From assembly GCA_951394045.1 (NCBI GenBank), contig OX595996.1:2046001-2110000 (forward strand): a DNA stretch of 64,000 nucleotides, given 5' to 3'. The stretch comes from Nitzschia sp. DOCU1 (Eukaryota > Bacillariophyta > Bacillariophyceae > Bacillariales > Bacillariaceae). Every line of letters begins with the position of its first letter. Position 1 is the stretch's first letter. Made by a program: the position numbers and the translations under genes. Positions 54,127-63,631 of the stretch are shown here, in pieces. The notes under the pieces were generated by a model. It ran no database searches. It was given only the letters and a program-made list of their open reading frames with translations, and was not told the origin of the DNA.

Positions 54127-55027
54127 ATGTGCAACACCTTGGGAAACATATTTCGTTTGATTATTGTGGGCGCAGTAGCCCTCGCTGTACGTATGAATAA
54201 GGAGGATTCAACAGGTTCTCGTTGCCGCTGAAGATGGTTTGATCCTGTAACTCAACATCTTACCTGTGCTAACCGTTTTCTACCTTTCTTTGTGCTTTTA
54301 CTTTGTAGTTGACGATGCAATTTCTCGTGACCTTTTCGTGTGACTTTGTTAAGACCGAAAATGGTGTTTCCTTTGGAATCTGGTACATTGCTCAAGGGAA
54401 TGGAGAATGTGTCGACTGGACAACCGAAGACAGTGTTGTGTTAGGAGCCCGATCGGCGTTGACAATTGCGACTCTTACGGGCTTTTGCGCGGGCGTAATG
54501 GTGGCCATTGAATGGATTCTTTGTCAAATTTGTTGCGCAGGATGCTTGGAGGGTCTTGCCTTTTGTGCCGCTTGGCTGGCTGGAGGGTACGTGCTAACGT
54601 TATGATTGGTCAGCAGTGTTCGATTGACTCGTGCAGCACGAGGATTCTCACGTAGTTTTCACTTGGATCTGGTCAATTTTCATAACGGCTGTTTCAGATC
54701 TGTGTTCATGGTTTTCGGAATTGAAGATTGTGGTGACAATGGTGATGGGTCCGAGTTCGACACTGGTGCCTGCACTTGGGGAACCGCGGCGACGTACATG
54801 AGTATAGCTAACATTTGCTATTTTGGATGTGCCATCCTACTTTGTTGGTAAGCGATTTTTGCCGCTGATAATCAACATGTCTCGTGATGGTCTTGTAGTG
54901 CTGTGCATACTGACGGCTGCTTACTGACCTTTTTCGCCTCGCCTTTTCATTACCTGTTCTTGATCGTCACACAACCAATCATAGCACTCCGGAGCCCGAG
55001 CCAATCTGCAAGCAAGTTAGGGGGTAG
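54127..55027 (+). CDS. Four-TM cysteine-rich membrane protein, copy 2 of tandem pair
   Basis: Exons 54127..54186, 54309..54586, 54698..54847 and 54985..55027 give 176 residues. It aligns with copy 1 along its length: MCNTLGNIFRLIIVGAVALA, MQFLVTFSCDF, CCAGCLEGLAFCAAW, FMVFGIEDCGD, TGACTWG, CCTPEPEPICKQVRG. Intron 2 interrupts the Gly before SVFMVFG (phase 2), whereas in copy 1 it interrupts the Gly after FMLY (phase 1). The loop after TM3 is shorter. Function unknown; probably an integral membrane protein of the cell surface or an endomembrane. Confidence 0.75.
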
Positions 55028-55936
55028 CAAATCTTATTGAGTCCACCCTGTTGTGCGACTAACGGCCCGTATTGTATGGTCGTAGAAGCACGGAAGCAAT
55101 TCTTCTAAGCACAGCGGAACTGATAATGAAAAGTATTTTAGATTGCCGGTGGTATTTTTCGAAATCCGAGTAGCTATCCGTTATGCTAACACTTTCATCC
55201 CATCCTATCCTTCCTGAAATGCTAAAGGAGGGTTTGCAAAGGAAGTATTCGACCCAAACTTCCGTTCGTAGTACCGCCTTGTACGCCGACTAGGATTTCC
55301 CGTAGTATTCATTATTATCCTGCTTCGGCCAGCATGGATTCATTACAACTTCTTCCGCTGCTTGAAATGGTGGAGGTCGCGTAAACGTTCCTGGTGCCAA
55401 CGAAAACGTACCATAATCCAGCTGTTTTACCCGGGAATCAATAACAGAAATAACCCAAACATGCAGACGACACCGCTTTCGGGCAACAACGCTGTGCGAA
55501 TGTCGTAGTATGCAGCAACCTCCGATCCCCAGACTACAGAACGTTCGCTGCCGTAATTTCCTTGAGCGGACCACAAACCACGGAATTTCGAAATAACTGT
55601 GGCGGAAAAATAGGTAACTTCGGAGCAAGAAGTGGCTGCTCTTATCACACCCCCAGTTCCAGCAACGACATACCATAGACACCGAGACATTGAGCTATTT
55701 TGACAGCCCGTGAAACCATCTTAGATGGCACCATCAGTACTCCCTAGGATGAGACTACCGTCTGGTACAATTTGAATCGCACCTTCACAATTATCGTTCT
55801 CTGGAGGAACCACCGTCCTTATAGAGACGTTGATCTGGTTTTCGCTCCCTAGAATTCTGGCGACCGAGAGGTAGTATGTTTCGCCCACCACAGTCTCCAC
55901 CAAGCAAGATCGACGACCGGTCTGTTCTTCGATTCC

Positions 55937-56426
55937 TAAATCTTCTCTGCTGGCGACCAAGAGGTAGTATGTTTAGCCAACCACAGTTTCCACCAATCCA
56001 GTTTCCACCACTCCATCGCTGAACAAAGTGCATTCGCAAAGATTGGCGCCAGATTGCGCCGTTTGGGAAGCATATCTTTCACATGCTTCGAATAATGTCT
56101 CATCTTGCAAGAATCGTTTCCGTTTTTAGTACACGATCTTCAAAGAACCTTTCCTTGAATTCTAGGGGCCTGAAAGCACTCACGAGATGGCCTACACGTT
56201 CCCAGGTGCGACTAAGCGGTGAGATGCATTCTTTCGAGCCATCCCACGAGCTAAGTCCGCCGTCGTTAAATTACACAAACACTGCGCAAACGTACCACTG
56301 TTAACTACTAGCACCGGGACCAAAGTTAAGATTGAAGACTCCATCATTGTGCTGTCGACTTCGTTTTGGCAAGAGGGTTGTGAGCCGCATAAGATGGTGT
56401 GATGTGGATCTTCTGGGTGTTGTTGT
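55937..56426. repeat. 5' flank of the copia element that is repeated downstream
   Basis: 490 bp of non-LTR sequence (part of the pseudogene) that recurs at 61997..62486 with one visible mismatch (CCCACGAG versus CCCATGAG). Together with the LTR it forms a 1,014-bp direct repeat with a constant 6,060-bp offset. Confidence 0.85.
56422..56426. repeat. Probable copia target-site duplication, left
   Basis: GTTGT precedes the LTR, and GTTGT follows the right LTR at 63011..63015. The left copy lies in a GTTGTTGTT run, so the LTR border may be 3 bp off. Confidence 0.6.
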
Positions 56427-56950
56427 TGTTGGAGATAAGTCGGGCACGGACGGCTCGGACGACTCGGAAGGAACCAAGACGACCAGGCGCACCAACGAGA
56501 TAGCAAAACGCCGGGCGAGGGACCCGACCGCACATGGCGGAAGGCCAGTGACAAGGGTTGCGACATTGAGAAAGAAGCAGACACAAGATATGGAGACGAA
56601 GATAGCGGTGTCAGCCGAGAAAAAGAACAAGAACGTGCCGGAAGGGGATTGGCAGATGGTGAAGCCACGAGGTAGAACTACGTGGGCCCAAGTAGTGGCG
56701 ACGGAGAGCGAAAGTGCAAATGGCACCACGCCTCGTGCGTCAGTGGCGACGACGGCAAAAGGCCGCGTCGCGATAGGTAGAAAGTACAACCCCGGCAGCG
56801 GTGTTTCCAAGCTCATTACTTGGAAACAATCCAGTTAGTAAGAACAGTTGAACCGACTTCTCTTCGCTAACCAAGTTTCAACTACATCGATAGGAAACGC
56901 TCTACGTGGATCGCGTAGGGTATCGAGTGCTAGTGTGAGTATTTACAACA
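56427..56950 (+). repeat. 5' LTR of copia element
   Basis: 524 bp, TGTTG ... CAACA ends. Two mismatches to the 3' LTR are visible (GGACGGCTCGGACG versus GGACGACTCCGACG). A plus-strand frame is open across most of it, to 56838. Confidence 0.8.
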
Positions 56951-56993
56951 TTGTTTCCAAGTAAAAAGATTACTGGTTTTTAAGCGAAAGTGT

Positions 56994-57329
56994 ATGGACG
57001 ATCAGCAGCGAGTCAAGACCCTCATCGACCAACTCAAGAGCCTGAAGTTGCAGGAACAACGCGTGATCGCCGAGTTGGAATCCATCAACAATCGAAGTCG
57101 CCCTGGCCGAGCAACCCCTGAAGAGTGGTTTGCCCCCGGCGACCGAGTTGAGATCACCAACCGCGTACGCAAGCCCGCAGTTTGGAACCGAACTCGTGGC
57201 GAGTGGAGTGCCGAGAGAGAGCGCCTTGCCACAGTAACGGACGTTACGGAAAGGCAGGTACACCTGCTCACTGACAACGGCACCACCACCTGGCGCGCCC
57301 ACAAGAACCTTCGGAAGCTAGAAGGATGA
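56994..57329 (+). CDS. Accessory ORF upstream of gag in the copia element
   Basis: 111 residues, with ATG at 56994. The N-terminus is a predicted coiled coil (VKTLIDQLKSLKLQEQRVIAELE split over residues 7-29); then comes a compact beta-type domain (PGDRVEITNRVRKP, ATVTDVTERQVHLLTDNG, TTWRAHKNLRKL) resembling KOW/SH3- or Tudor-like barrels. The stop overlaps the gag start by ATGA, as in translational coupling. Its role is unknown; it could be a nucleic-acid- or chromatin-binding accessory protein. Confidence 0.6.
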   Translation: MDDQQRVKTLIDQLKSLKLQEQRVIAELESINNRSRPGRATPEEWFAPGDRVEITNRVRKPAVWNRTRGEWSAERERLATVTDVTERQVHLLTDNGTTTWRAHKNLRKLEG

Positions 57330-60300
57330 CCGACGCAACACCCGCATCGGTGCCCACCACCGGCTCCGGAGGCGGATCCAGACCACCATGGGCAGGCCGA
57401 GGAAGAGGAAGGCACCGCAGAGGCAGAGGCGGACGCAGTCGGAGCGAAAGCGGGACGCGCACCACGGCGGCCCCCAAGTCAAAATTCAAGGGCGAGACCG
57501 ACGAAATAAACGGCCAAGTCTACCAGTGCTACGACGAGCAGGAAGACCGCCGCCAGTACAGCAAGACCACAGAGGCCCTGAAAAGCCACGTGAAGAAGAA
57601 CATGAGGTACCCCGAGGACCTGGCACCGTTGTTTGCCGATCCCATGGCAGCGCCCACGCTCACGGTCCCCACCGAACCAGTGGAAACCGACACCCTCACC
57701 GTAAAGGCCATCTGGTCCGAGAAACTCAAGGAATATGTCAAGCGCGAGGCACAGCTCAACAGCAACCTCGCCGCAGTCTACGCCATCGTGTGGGGACAGT
57801 GCTCTGAAGAGATGCGAGCCAAACTCAAATCAAACGATCTGTACGCCTCCAGCACGGAGGCAAACAACTGCGTCTGGTTACTGGCCGAGATAAAGGCCAT
57901 CACCATGCAGTTCAACGAGAAACGTAATAGTTTCCTTGCACTCATGGATGCCAGGGCCGGCTTCGCCACCTGCAGACAAGAGCAAGGACAGACCGTCGAC
58001 GAGTATGTCGAGACCATCAAGGGGTGGTCTGACACCGTCGAGCACCAAGGAGGCACCATCTCTGAGAGTTTTGAGATGATATCGGACACTGAGCCCGACG
58101 GCACGACTGCACGATCAACGGACACCCGCAAGAAGCTCGCCAAAGAAAGAACGCTTGCAATGGCCATCATTCGTGGCGCGGATGCAACCCGGTACGGCAC
58201 TCTCATTGACTCATTGGCCAATGATTATGCCATGGGACGCGACCACTATCCGACGAGCACCACGGCCGCTTACAATACCCTTGTGAGCTACAAGACCCCA
58301 GCTAACGCAAACAGGACTCATCGGGCGGGAAACTTCACCCCGCCTGCCGCAACGGCCACAACAGCCGCGCCTGCCGTCCCCGAAACCAGCGCCATGACGT
58401 TTGCTCAGAGGAGCGTGGTTGCAGGGAGAGACGGGCAGCTGCACAACAACGTCACATGCTTCTCGTGTCAGAGCTTGGGACATTTTGCGCCAGAGTGCCC
58501 AAATGGCACCGCAGTGGCACCGTCGCCCGACGCCACCACCACGGGCACCACCTTGATGCAGTATGGGTACATGTTGTCCCAGACTGGCGTCGGTGAGCTC
58601 GACCCCGGTTGGATCCTACTCGATTCCCAGTCCACCGTCTCGGTGTTCAGGAACCCCAACATGCTCTCCAACATACGCAAGAGTGGCACGGTACTCCGCG
58701 CCATCACGAACGGGGGTCATCAAGACTCCAACCTCGTCGGCGACTTCCCAAACCTTGGTGAAGTCTGGTACAATGAGGGCTCGATCGCCAACATTCTGTC
58801 CTTGGCACACGTCACGTCCGTGTGCCGGGTGACGATGGACACGGAGAAGGAGCCAGCGATGTTGGTCCACCGAAAGGACGGTTCCATCATGCGATTCTCC
58901 AAGCACGAGAGCGGCCTCTTCGTGTTCGATAGTAATAACACTACTAGTCAACAAATTAGTGCCTACTCTTTCTTAACGACCGTGACGGAGCAGAAGAAAC
59001 CATTTACTAGGCGACAGGTGACGGAAGCAGACGCAGCGCGCGCACTGTACCGAAAACTTGGACGACCCTCCAAAAAACAGTTCCAATCCATATTGCGTGG
59101 GAATTTTGTCCGAAATTGCCCAGTCACTCCCGACAACGCCGCGCGAGCCCTAATCATATACGGCCCCGACGTAGCGACGCTGAAAGGAAAGACCACTCGC
59201 GGCGCCGCCGCAGCCAGGGTACCCACATTCGAGGCCGTGCCCCTACCTGCGCCAATCGCGGAGCATCACGGCAACATCACGTTATGTGTTGACTTCCTGT
59301 TCGTGCAGGGCATTCCCTTCCTGCACACCATATCCCGCAACATTGGTTTTCGTACGGTTAGCGCGGTACCAAACCGGTCCAAAGCGACCATCCTCATGGA
59401 GACACGGGCCGCCATGCAACTATACACTGCCCGAGGACTCACGGTCAGGGATGTACATGCCGATGCCGAATTCGAGTGCATCCGCAACGACATCCTCCCA
59501 GTTGAGATGGACATCGTGCCACCTGACGTGCACGTAGGCGAAGTTGACCGGTCGATTCGCGTGGTCAAGGAGCGAATGCGCTGTACGGTGCATGGGCTCC
59601 CGTTCAAACGGCTACCCCGTCTCATAATCCGGGAAATTGTCAGTGACGCAGTTCGTTGTCTGAACCAGTTCCCCCACGAGAACGGCGTGTCCGACACGAT
59701 GAGCCCTACCGGCATCATCACCGGGCGCCCATTCCCCGACTACAACAGCCTACGCCTCGAACTGGGAGCGTACGCTCAAGTCTTCGAGGACGACGAACCA
59801 ACGAACACGCCACGCAGCCGTTCGCTCGGCGCCATTGCCTTGACCCCCACAGGTAACGCTCAAGGAGCGTACTACTTTCTGTCGCTTGCAACGGGGCGCC
59901 GGATCTCACGCCACCAATGGACGGAGCTTCCCATCACTGAAGCCGCCATTGCCCGCGTCGAAGCGCTTGCACTCCACGAAGGCCAGCCCCTTATTCAGGA
60001 GCGTGGTCTCGTCGTTGAGTGGCGCCACAACCAACTCATCGACGACGATGAGTACGATCTTGATTTTGACGAACCAGCCGCCGCGCTCGCCGATGAACCA
60101 CTCGTAGATTTCGCGCCCGTCGATGCCGACGAGGCCGCCGACCTACTGGCCGAGCCCGCCGCACTTCCAGCTGTTTTTCCCGCCGACCTTCCCCACATTG
60201 CCCCCCCTCACGTACACGCCGGTGGCCCAGGAGCGGAGGGCGCGGTCGCCGCAAACGCCAAGGATGCAATTGCAAACGCGATGGAAGACGAAAACGCAAA

Positions 60301-60607
60301 TGACCTGGAAGGCGAAAACGCGAATAACCACGACGATGACACCGAAGCCGTAATCACGGACAACCTGGACGACGACGAAAGCGACCACCCCAACAGCCAC
60401 GACGAAGAAACCGTTGCTGAAAACGCCCTAGGGGACGGGGACGACGGCACCGCCGACACACAACAACACAGCTACAACCTACGACGAAATGTAAAACCGC
60501 CAGCGCGCTACAACGACGACACGACCTTGCTACAATATGGCAGCAAGCAACAATTCGCATCGATGGACGAGAAACAAAAGTTCGTGTTTGGCCACATCAT
60601 GACCTAG
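57326..60607 (+). CDS. Copia Gag-protease-integrase polyprotein
   Basis: 1,093 residues. An Arg/Gly-rich start is followed by a Gag region (about 110-340), a CCHC knuckle (CFSCQSLGHFAPEC, about 378-391), a retropepsin-like protease (WILLDSQSTVSVF, about 428) and an integrase core. Acidic residues are in CVDFLFVQG (about 655), DVHADAEFE (about 710) and VGEVDRSIRVVKER (about 738). A long acidic Asp/Asn-rich linker leads to YNLRRNVKPPARYND and ends HIMT-TAG. The next frame starts at the following codon in the same phase. Confidence 0.88.
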   Translation: MTDATPASVPTTGSGGGSRPPWAGRGRGRHRRGRGGRSRSESGTRTTAAPKSKFKGETDEINGQVYQCYDEQEDRRQYSKTTEALKSHVKKNMRYPEDLAPLFADPMAAPTLTVPTEPVETDTLTVKAIWSEKLKEYVKREAQLNSNLAAVYAIVWGQCSEEMRAKLKSNDLYASSTEANNCVWLLAEIKAITMQFNEKRNSFLALMDARAGFATCRQEQGQTVDEYVETIKGWSDTVEHQGGTISESFEMISDTEPDGTTARSTDTRKKLAKERTLAMAIIRGADATRYGTLIDSLANDYAMGRDHYPTSTTAAYNTLVSYKTPANANRTHRAGNFTPPAATATTAAPAVPETSAMTFAQRSVVAGRDGQLHNNVTCFSCQSLGHFAPECPNGTAVAPSPDATTTGTTLMQYGYMLSQTGVGELDPGWILLDSQSTVSVFRNPNMLSNIRKSGTVLRAITNGGHQDSNLVGDFPNLGEVWYNEGSIANILSLAHVTSVCRVTMDTEKEPAMLVHRKDGSIMRFSKHESGLFVFDSNNTTSQQISAYSFLTTVTEQKKPFTRRQVTEADAARALYRKLGRPSKKQFQSILRGNFVRNCPVTPDNAARALIIYGPDVATLKGKTTRGAAAARVPTFEAVPLPAPIAEHHGNITLCVDFLFVQGIPFLHTISRNIGFRTVSAVPNRSKATILMETRAAMQLYTARGLTVRDVHADAEFECIRNDILPVEMDIVPPDVHVGEVDRSIRVVKERMRCTVHGLPFKRLPRLIIREIVSDAVRCLNQFPHENGVSDTMSPTGIITGRPFPDYNSLRLELGAYAQVFEDDEPTNTPRSRSLGAIALTPTGNAQGAYYFLSLATGRRISRHQWTELPITEAAIARVEALALHEGQPLIQERGLVVEWRHNQLIDDDEYDLDFDEPAAALADEPLVDFAPVDADEAADLLAEPAALPAVFPADLPHIAPPHVHAGGPGAEGAVAANAKDAIANAMEDENANDLEGENANNHDDDTEAVITDNLDDDESDHPNSHDEETVAENALGDGDDGTADTQQHSYNLRRNVKPPARYNDDTTLLQYGSKQQFASMDEKQKFVFGHIMT

Positions 60608-61999
60608 ATGTCGGCCAACGCCGGCATCAAGAAGCACGGCGAGGCCGCCGAGGCCGCACTGATGAAGGAATTCGCGCAGCTTGAGGATCTGTCGGTGTTT
60701 GAGGGAATCGACCCCAGCACCCTGACACACGAACAGCGCCGCGGGGCACTACGAGCAATCAACCTGATCAAGGAGAAGCGAGACGGGAGGTTGAAAGGAA
60801 GGACGGTCGCCGACGGCAGACCGCAACGAGCGCTGTACAGCAAAGCCGAAACGGCTTCGCCAGCCGTATCATCCGACGCACTCCTACTATCCATCATCAT
60901 CGACGCCCACGAGAAGCGCGATGTCGCCACAGCAGACGTCGTGGGGGCCTACCTGAACGCGGATATGGTTGACTTCGTCGTCATGAAGTTCACCGGGAAG
61001 TACGCCGAGATCATGTGCAAGATGAACGGCGCCTACAAAAAACTACTAGTCACGGAAGGGGGACAGAAAGTTCTCTACGTTAGACTCGTGAAGGCCCTCT
61101 ATGGGTGCGTCAAATCCGCACTCCTTTGGTATAAGTTGTTTTCAGGGACCTTGGAAGAGATGGGTTTCGTTTTGAACCCGTACGACCCGTGCGTTGCTAA
61201 CTGCATGATCGACGGTAAGCAGTGTACCATCGTGTGGTACGTCGACGACAATAAAGTGTCGCATGTGGACCCGGCAGTCGTCTCCGACGTGATCGCAAAA
61301 ATTGAGGAGCGATTTGGGAAGATGACCGTGACCAGAGGGACAGAACATACTTTCCTTGGCATGAAGATAGTGTACAACGGCAATGGCACCGCGACGATCA
61401 CGATGAAAGAGTACCTGCAGGAGGCCATCAACGACTCAGGGCTCGAGGTAAAGCGAGAGGCCGCCAACCCAGCACGCAAGGACCTTTTCGACGTGAACGA
61501 GAAATCCCCACGGTTAGGAGAGAAAAGAGCAGCAACATTCCACAGCATCGTCATGAAACTTCTGTACGTGGCAATCAGAGCGCGTTTGGACATTGTGCTG
61601 GCGGTGGCGTTCCTGTGCACCAGAGTGTCGAAGAGCACGGAGCAAGACGAAGAAAAATTGAGGCGAGTTTTGGAATACCTGAAAGGCACCATGGACCTCG
61701 AACTCACAGTCGGGGCCGACAGCCTGAGGAGGTTCCGCACATGGGTGGACGCGGCATACGCCGTACACGCAGATTTCAAGAGCCACACAGGCGGGATAAT
61801 GTCCTTTGGCCTCGGCGGCGCACTTGGGAAATCCTGGAAGCAGAAGCTAAACGTGAAGAGCTCGACCGAGGCAGAGACGGTCGGAGCCAGCGACTACATC
61901 GCGAACACGATCTGGGTGAAGAATTTCATGGAGGCACAAGGGTACGACATCGAAGAGAATTTCTTCGAGCAAGACAACGAGAGTGCAATCAAGTTGTAA
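60608..61999 (+). CDS. Copia reverse transcriptase - RNase H, truncated
   Basis: 463 residues, in frame with the preceding ORF across a single TAG (60605-60607). RT motifs: VATADVVGAYLNADM, LYGCVKSALLWYK and WYVDDNKV (about residue 211). RNase H begins at TWVDAAYAVHADFKSHTGG with STEAETVGASDY and DNESAIKL. Copia RNase H normally continues with the conserved Arg-His-Ile-Asp segment; here it stops at the rearrangement junction, so the last catalytic part is missing. Not expected to be active. Confidence 0.85.
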   Translation: MSANAGIKKHGEAAEAALMKEFAQLEDLSVFEGIDPSTLTHEQRRGALRAINLIKEKRDGRLKGRTVADGRPQRALYSKAETASPAVSSDALLLSIIIDAHEKRDVATADVVGAYLNADMVDFVVMKFTGKYAEIMCKMNGAYKKLLVTEGGQKVLYVRLVKALYGCVKSALLWYKLFSGTLEEMGFVLNPYDPCVANCMIDGKQCTIVWYVDDNKVSHVDPAVVSDVIAKIEERFGKMTVTRGTEHTFLGMKIVYNGNGTATITMKEYLQEAINDSGLEVKREAANPARKDLFDVNEKSPRLGEKRAATFHSIVMKLLYVAIRARLDIVLAVAFLCTRVSKSTEQDEEKLRRVLEYLKGTMDLELTVGADSLRRFRTWVDAAYAVHADFKSHTGGIMSFGLGGALGKSWKQKLNVKSSTEAETVGASDYIANTIWVKNFMEAQGYDIEENFFEQDNESAIKL

Positions 62000-62486
62000 A
62001 TCTTCTCTGCTGGCGACCAAGAGGTAGTATGTTTAGCCAACCACAGTTTCCACCAATCCAGTTTCCACCACTCCATCGCTGAACAAAGTGCATTCGCAAA
62101 GATTGGCGCCAGATTGCGCCGTTTGGGAAGCATATCTTTCACATGCTTCGAATAATGTCTCATCTTGCAAGAATCGTTTCCGTTTTTAGTACACGATCTT
62201 CAAAGAACCTTTCCTTGAATTCTAGGGGCCTGAAAGCACTCACGAGATGGCCTACACGTTCCCAGGTGCGACTAAGCGGTGAGATGCATTCTTTCGAGCC
62301 ATCCCATGAGCTAAGTCCGCCGTCGTTAAATTACACAAACACTGCGCAAACGTACCACTGTTAACTACTAGCACCGGGACCAAAGTTAAGATTGAAGACT
62401 CCATCATTGTGCTGTCGACTTCGTTTTGGCAAGAGGGTTGTGAGCCGCATAAGATGGTGTGATGTGGATCTTCTGGGTGTTGTTGT
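61997..62486. repeat. Second copy of the 5' flank inside the copia element
   Basis: Copy of 55937..56426. It joins the truncated RNase H on its left with microhomology TAAATC and the 3' LTR on its right. Confidence 0.85.
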
Positions 62487-63010
62487 TGTTGGAGATAAGT
62501 CGGGCACGGACGACTCCGACGACTCGGAAGGAACCAAGACGACCAGGCGCACCAACGAGATAGCAAAACGCCGGGCGAGGGACCCGACCGCACATGGCGG
62601 AAGGCCAGTGACAAGGGTTGCGACATTGAGAAAGAAGCAGACACAAGATATGGAGACGAAGATAGCGGTGTCAGCCGAGAAAAAGAACAAGAACGTGCCG
62701 GAAGGGGATTGGCAGATGGTGAAGCCACGAGGTAGAACTACGTGGGCCCAAGTAGTGGCGACGGAGAGCGAAAGTGCAAATGGCACCACGCCTCGTGCGT
62801 CAGTGGCGACGACGGCAAAAGGCCGCGTCGCGATAGGTAGAAAGTACAACCCCGGCAGCGGTGTTTCCAAGCTCATTACTTGGAAACAATCCAGTTAGTA
62901 AGAACAGTTGAACCGACTTCTCTTCGCTAACCAAGTTTCAACTACATCGATAGGAAACGCTCTACGTGGATCGCGTAGGGTATCGAGTGCTAGTGTGAGT
63001 ATTTACAACA
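62487..63010 (+). repeat. 3' LTR (or solo-LTR-derived copy) of copia element
   Basis: Nearly identical to 56427..56950. It is followed by GTTGT at 63011..63015, the probable right target-site duplication. Confidence 0.8.
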
Positions 63011-63015
63011 GTTGT

Positions 63016-63631
63016 TTCGTTTCGCATTCCCATCACACATGTCGATGGGAAGGCGGCGCCTCGGAAAAATAAATACTTGTGAGAATACGCTGGTTATCTG
63101 AGGGCATATCAAATTGCATAAGCCCGTGGGATGTTCGGATTCTCCATAACAAATCGAATCAAACGACCCATTCGTCTCGAAGCGAAAGCGGTCGAATCAA
63201 TCGACTTCTTGTGTCGTGACAAAAATTGGATTCACCGTAGTGTTGTTGCTTTCACCATGATTGATCAGGGATGTTTATTTCTTCGTCCTAAAAAGGAAAC
63301 AGTTCCAATTCTCTTTGCAGGCTCAAATGTCATTTGCGGCCTGCCCATACGATAGGTGGAACACATGTTGTGAAAGCAAGCAATTCCAACGAGGTCCGCT
63401 CCCACCACATGCCAACGCGGTACTGTTCGCCTTCCATTGGGGGGATTCTCTCCCTCATTTCGCATTCGAACAAAATCCAAAAATGCGAACTCTCTCCCCT
63501 TTTTTCTACGAGAGACCATGGCGACCTTCCTCCTTTAGATTCAAATAACGGGAAGGGCAACGGTCATTAATGCAGATAATTCTGCCTTGGAACCTGTTGC
63601 TTTTGCTAAAGTACTTTCTCAGACTCTTAGA
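63016..63631. other. Spacer / promoter side of the last gene
   Basis: 616 bp without a supported gene. It presumably contains the far side of the copia insertion site and the promoter of the 63632 gene. Confidence 0.45.

Larger units (their letters stand above)
55290..56426 (-). pseudogene. Relic of a secreted repeat-domain (PPC-like) protein gene
   Basis: The minus strand holds broken frames of a beta-rich repeat resembling pre-peptidase C-terminal (PPC)-type domains: ETLFEACERYAS, NLCECTLFSDGVVETG, VETVVGETYYLSVARI, ENDNCEGAIQIVPDGS, LWYVVAGTGGVIRAATSC, FSATVISKFRG. In-frame TAA codons occur between VETVVG and TYYLLVA (about 55974) and after STDGAI (about 55723). A frameshift separates the C-terminal stretch (SVIDSRVKQLDYGTFSLAPG). 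The upstream part is cut by a copia LTR at 56427. Domain assignment is by pattern and is tentative. Confidence 0.5.
56427..63010 (+). mobile_element. Ty1/copia LTR retrotransposon, 3' end lost and rearranged
   Basis: 5' LTR 56427..56950, internal region 56951..61996, then a copy of the 5' flank (61997..62486) where the 3' end of the internal region and the polypurine tract should be, then the second LTR 62487..63010. Protein order is Gag, protease, integrase, reverse transcriptase, RNase H (integrase before RT), the copia arrangement. The RNase H frame stops exactly at the junction (DNESAIKL then TAA). Confidence 0.9.

Noticed and set aside
52494..55027. Tetraspanins
   Set aside because: Four hydrophobic segments and Cys loops are present, but the CCG motif and large second loop pattern of tetraspanins are absent.
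55937..56950. A 1,014-bp LTR
   Set aside because: The full direct repeat does not begin with TG and includes pseudogene sequence; the TGTTG...CAACA borders and GTTGT duplications point to a 524-bp LTR inside it.
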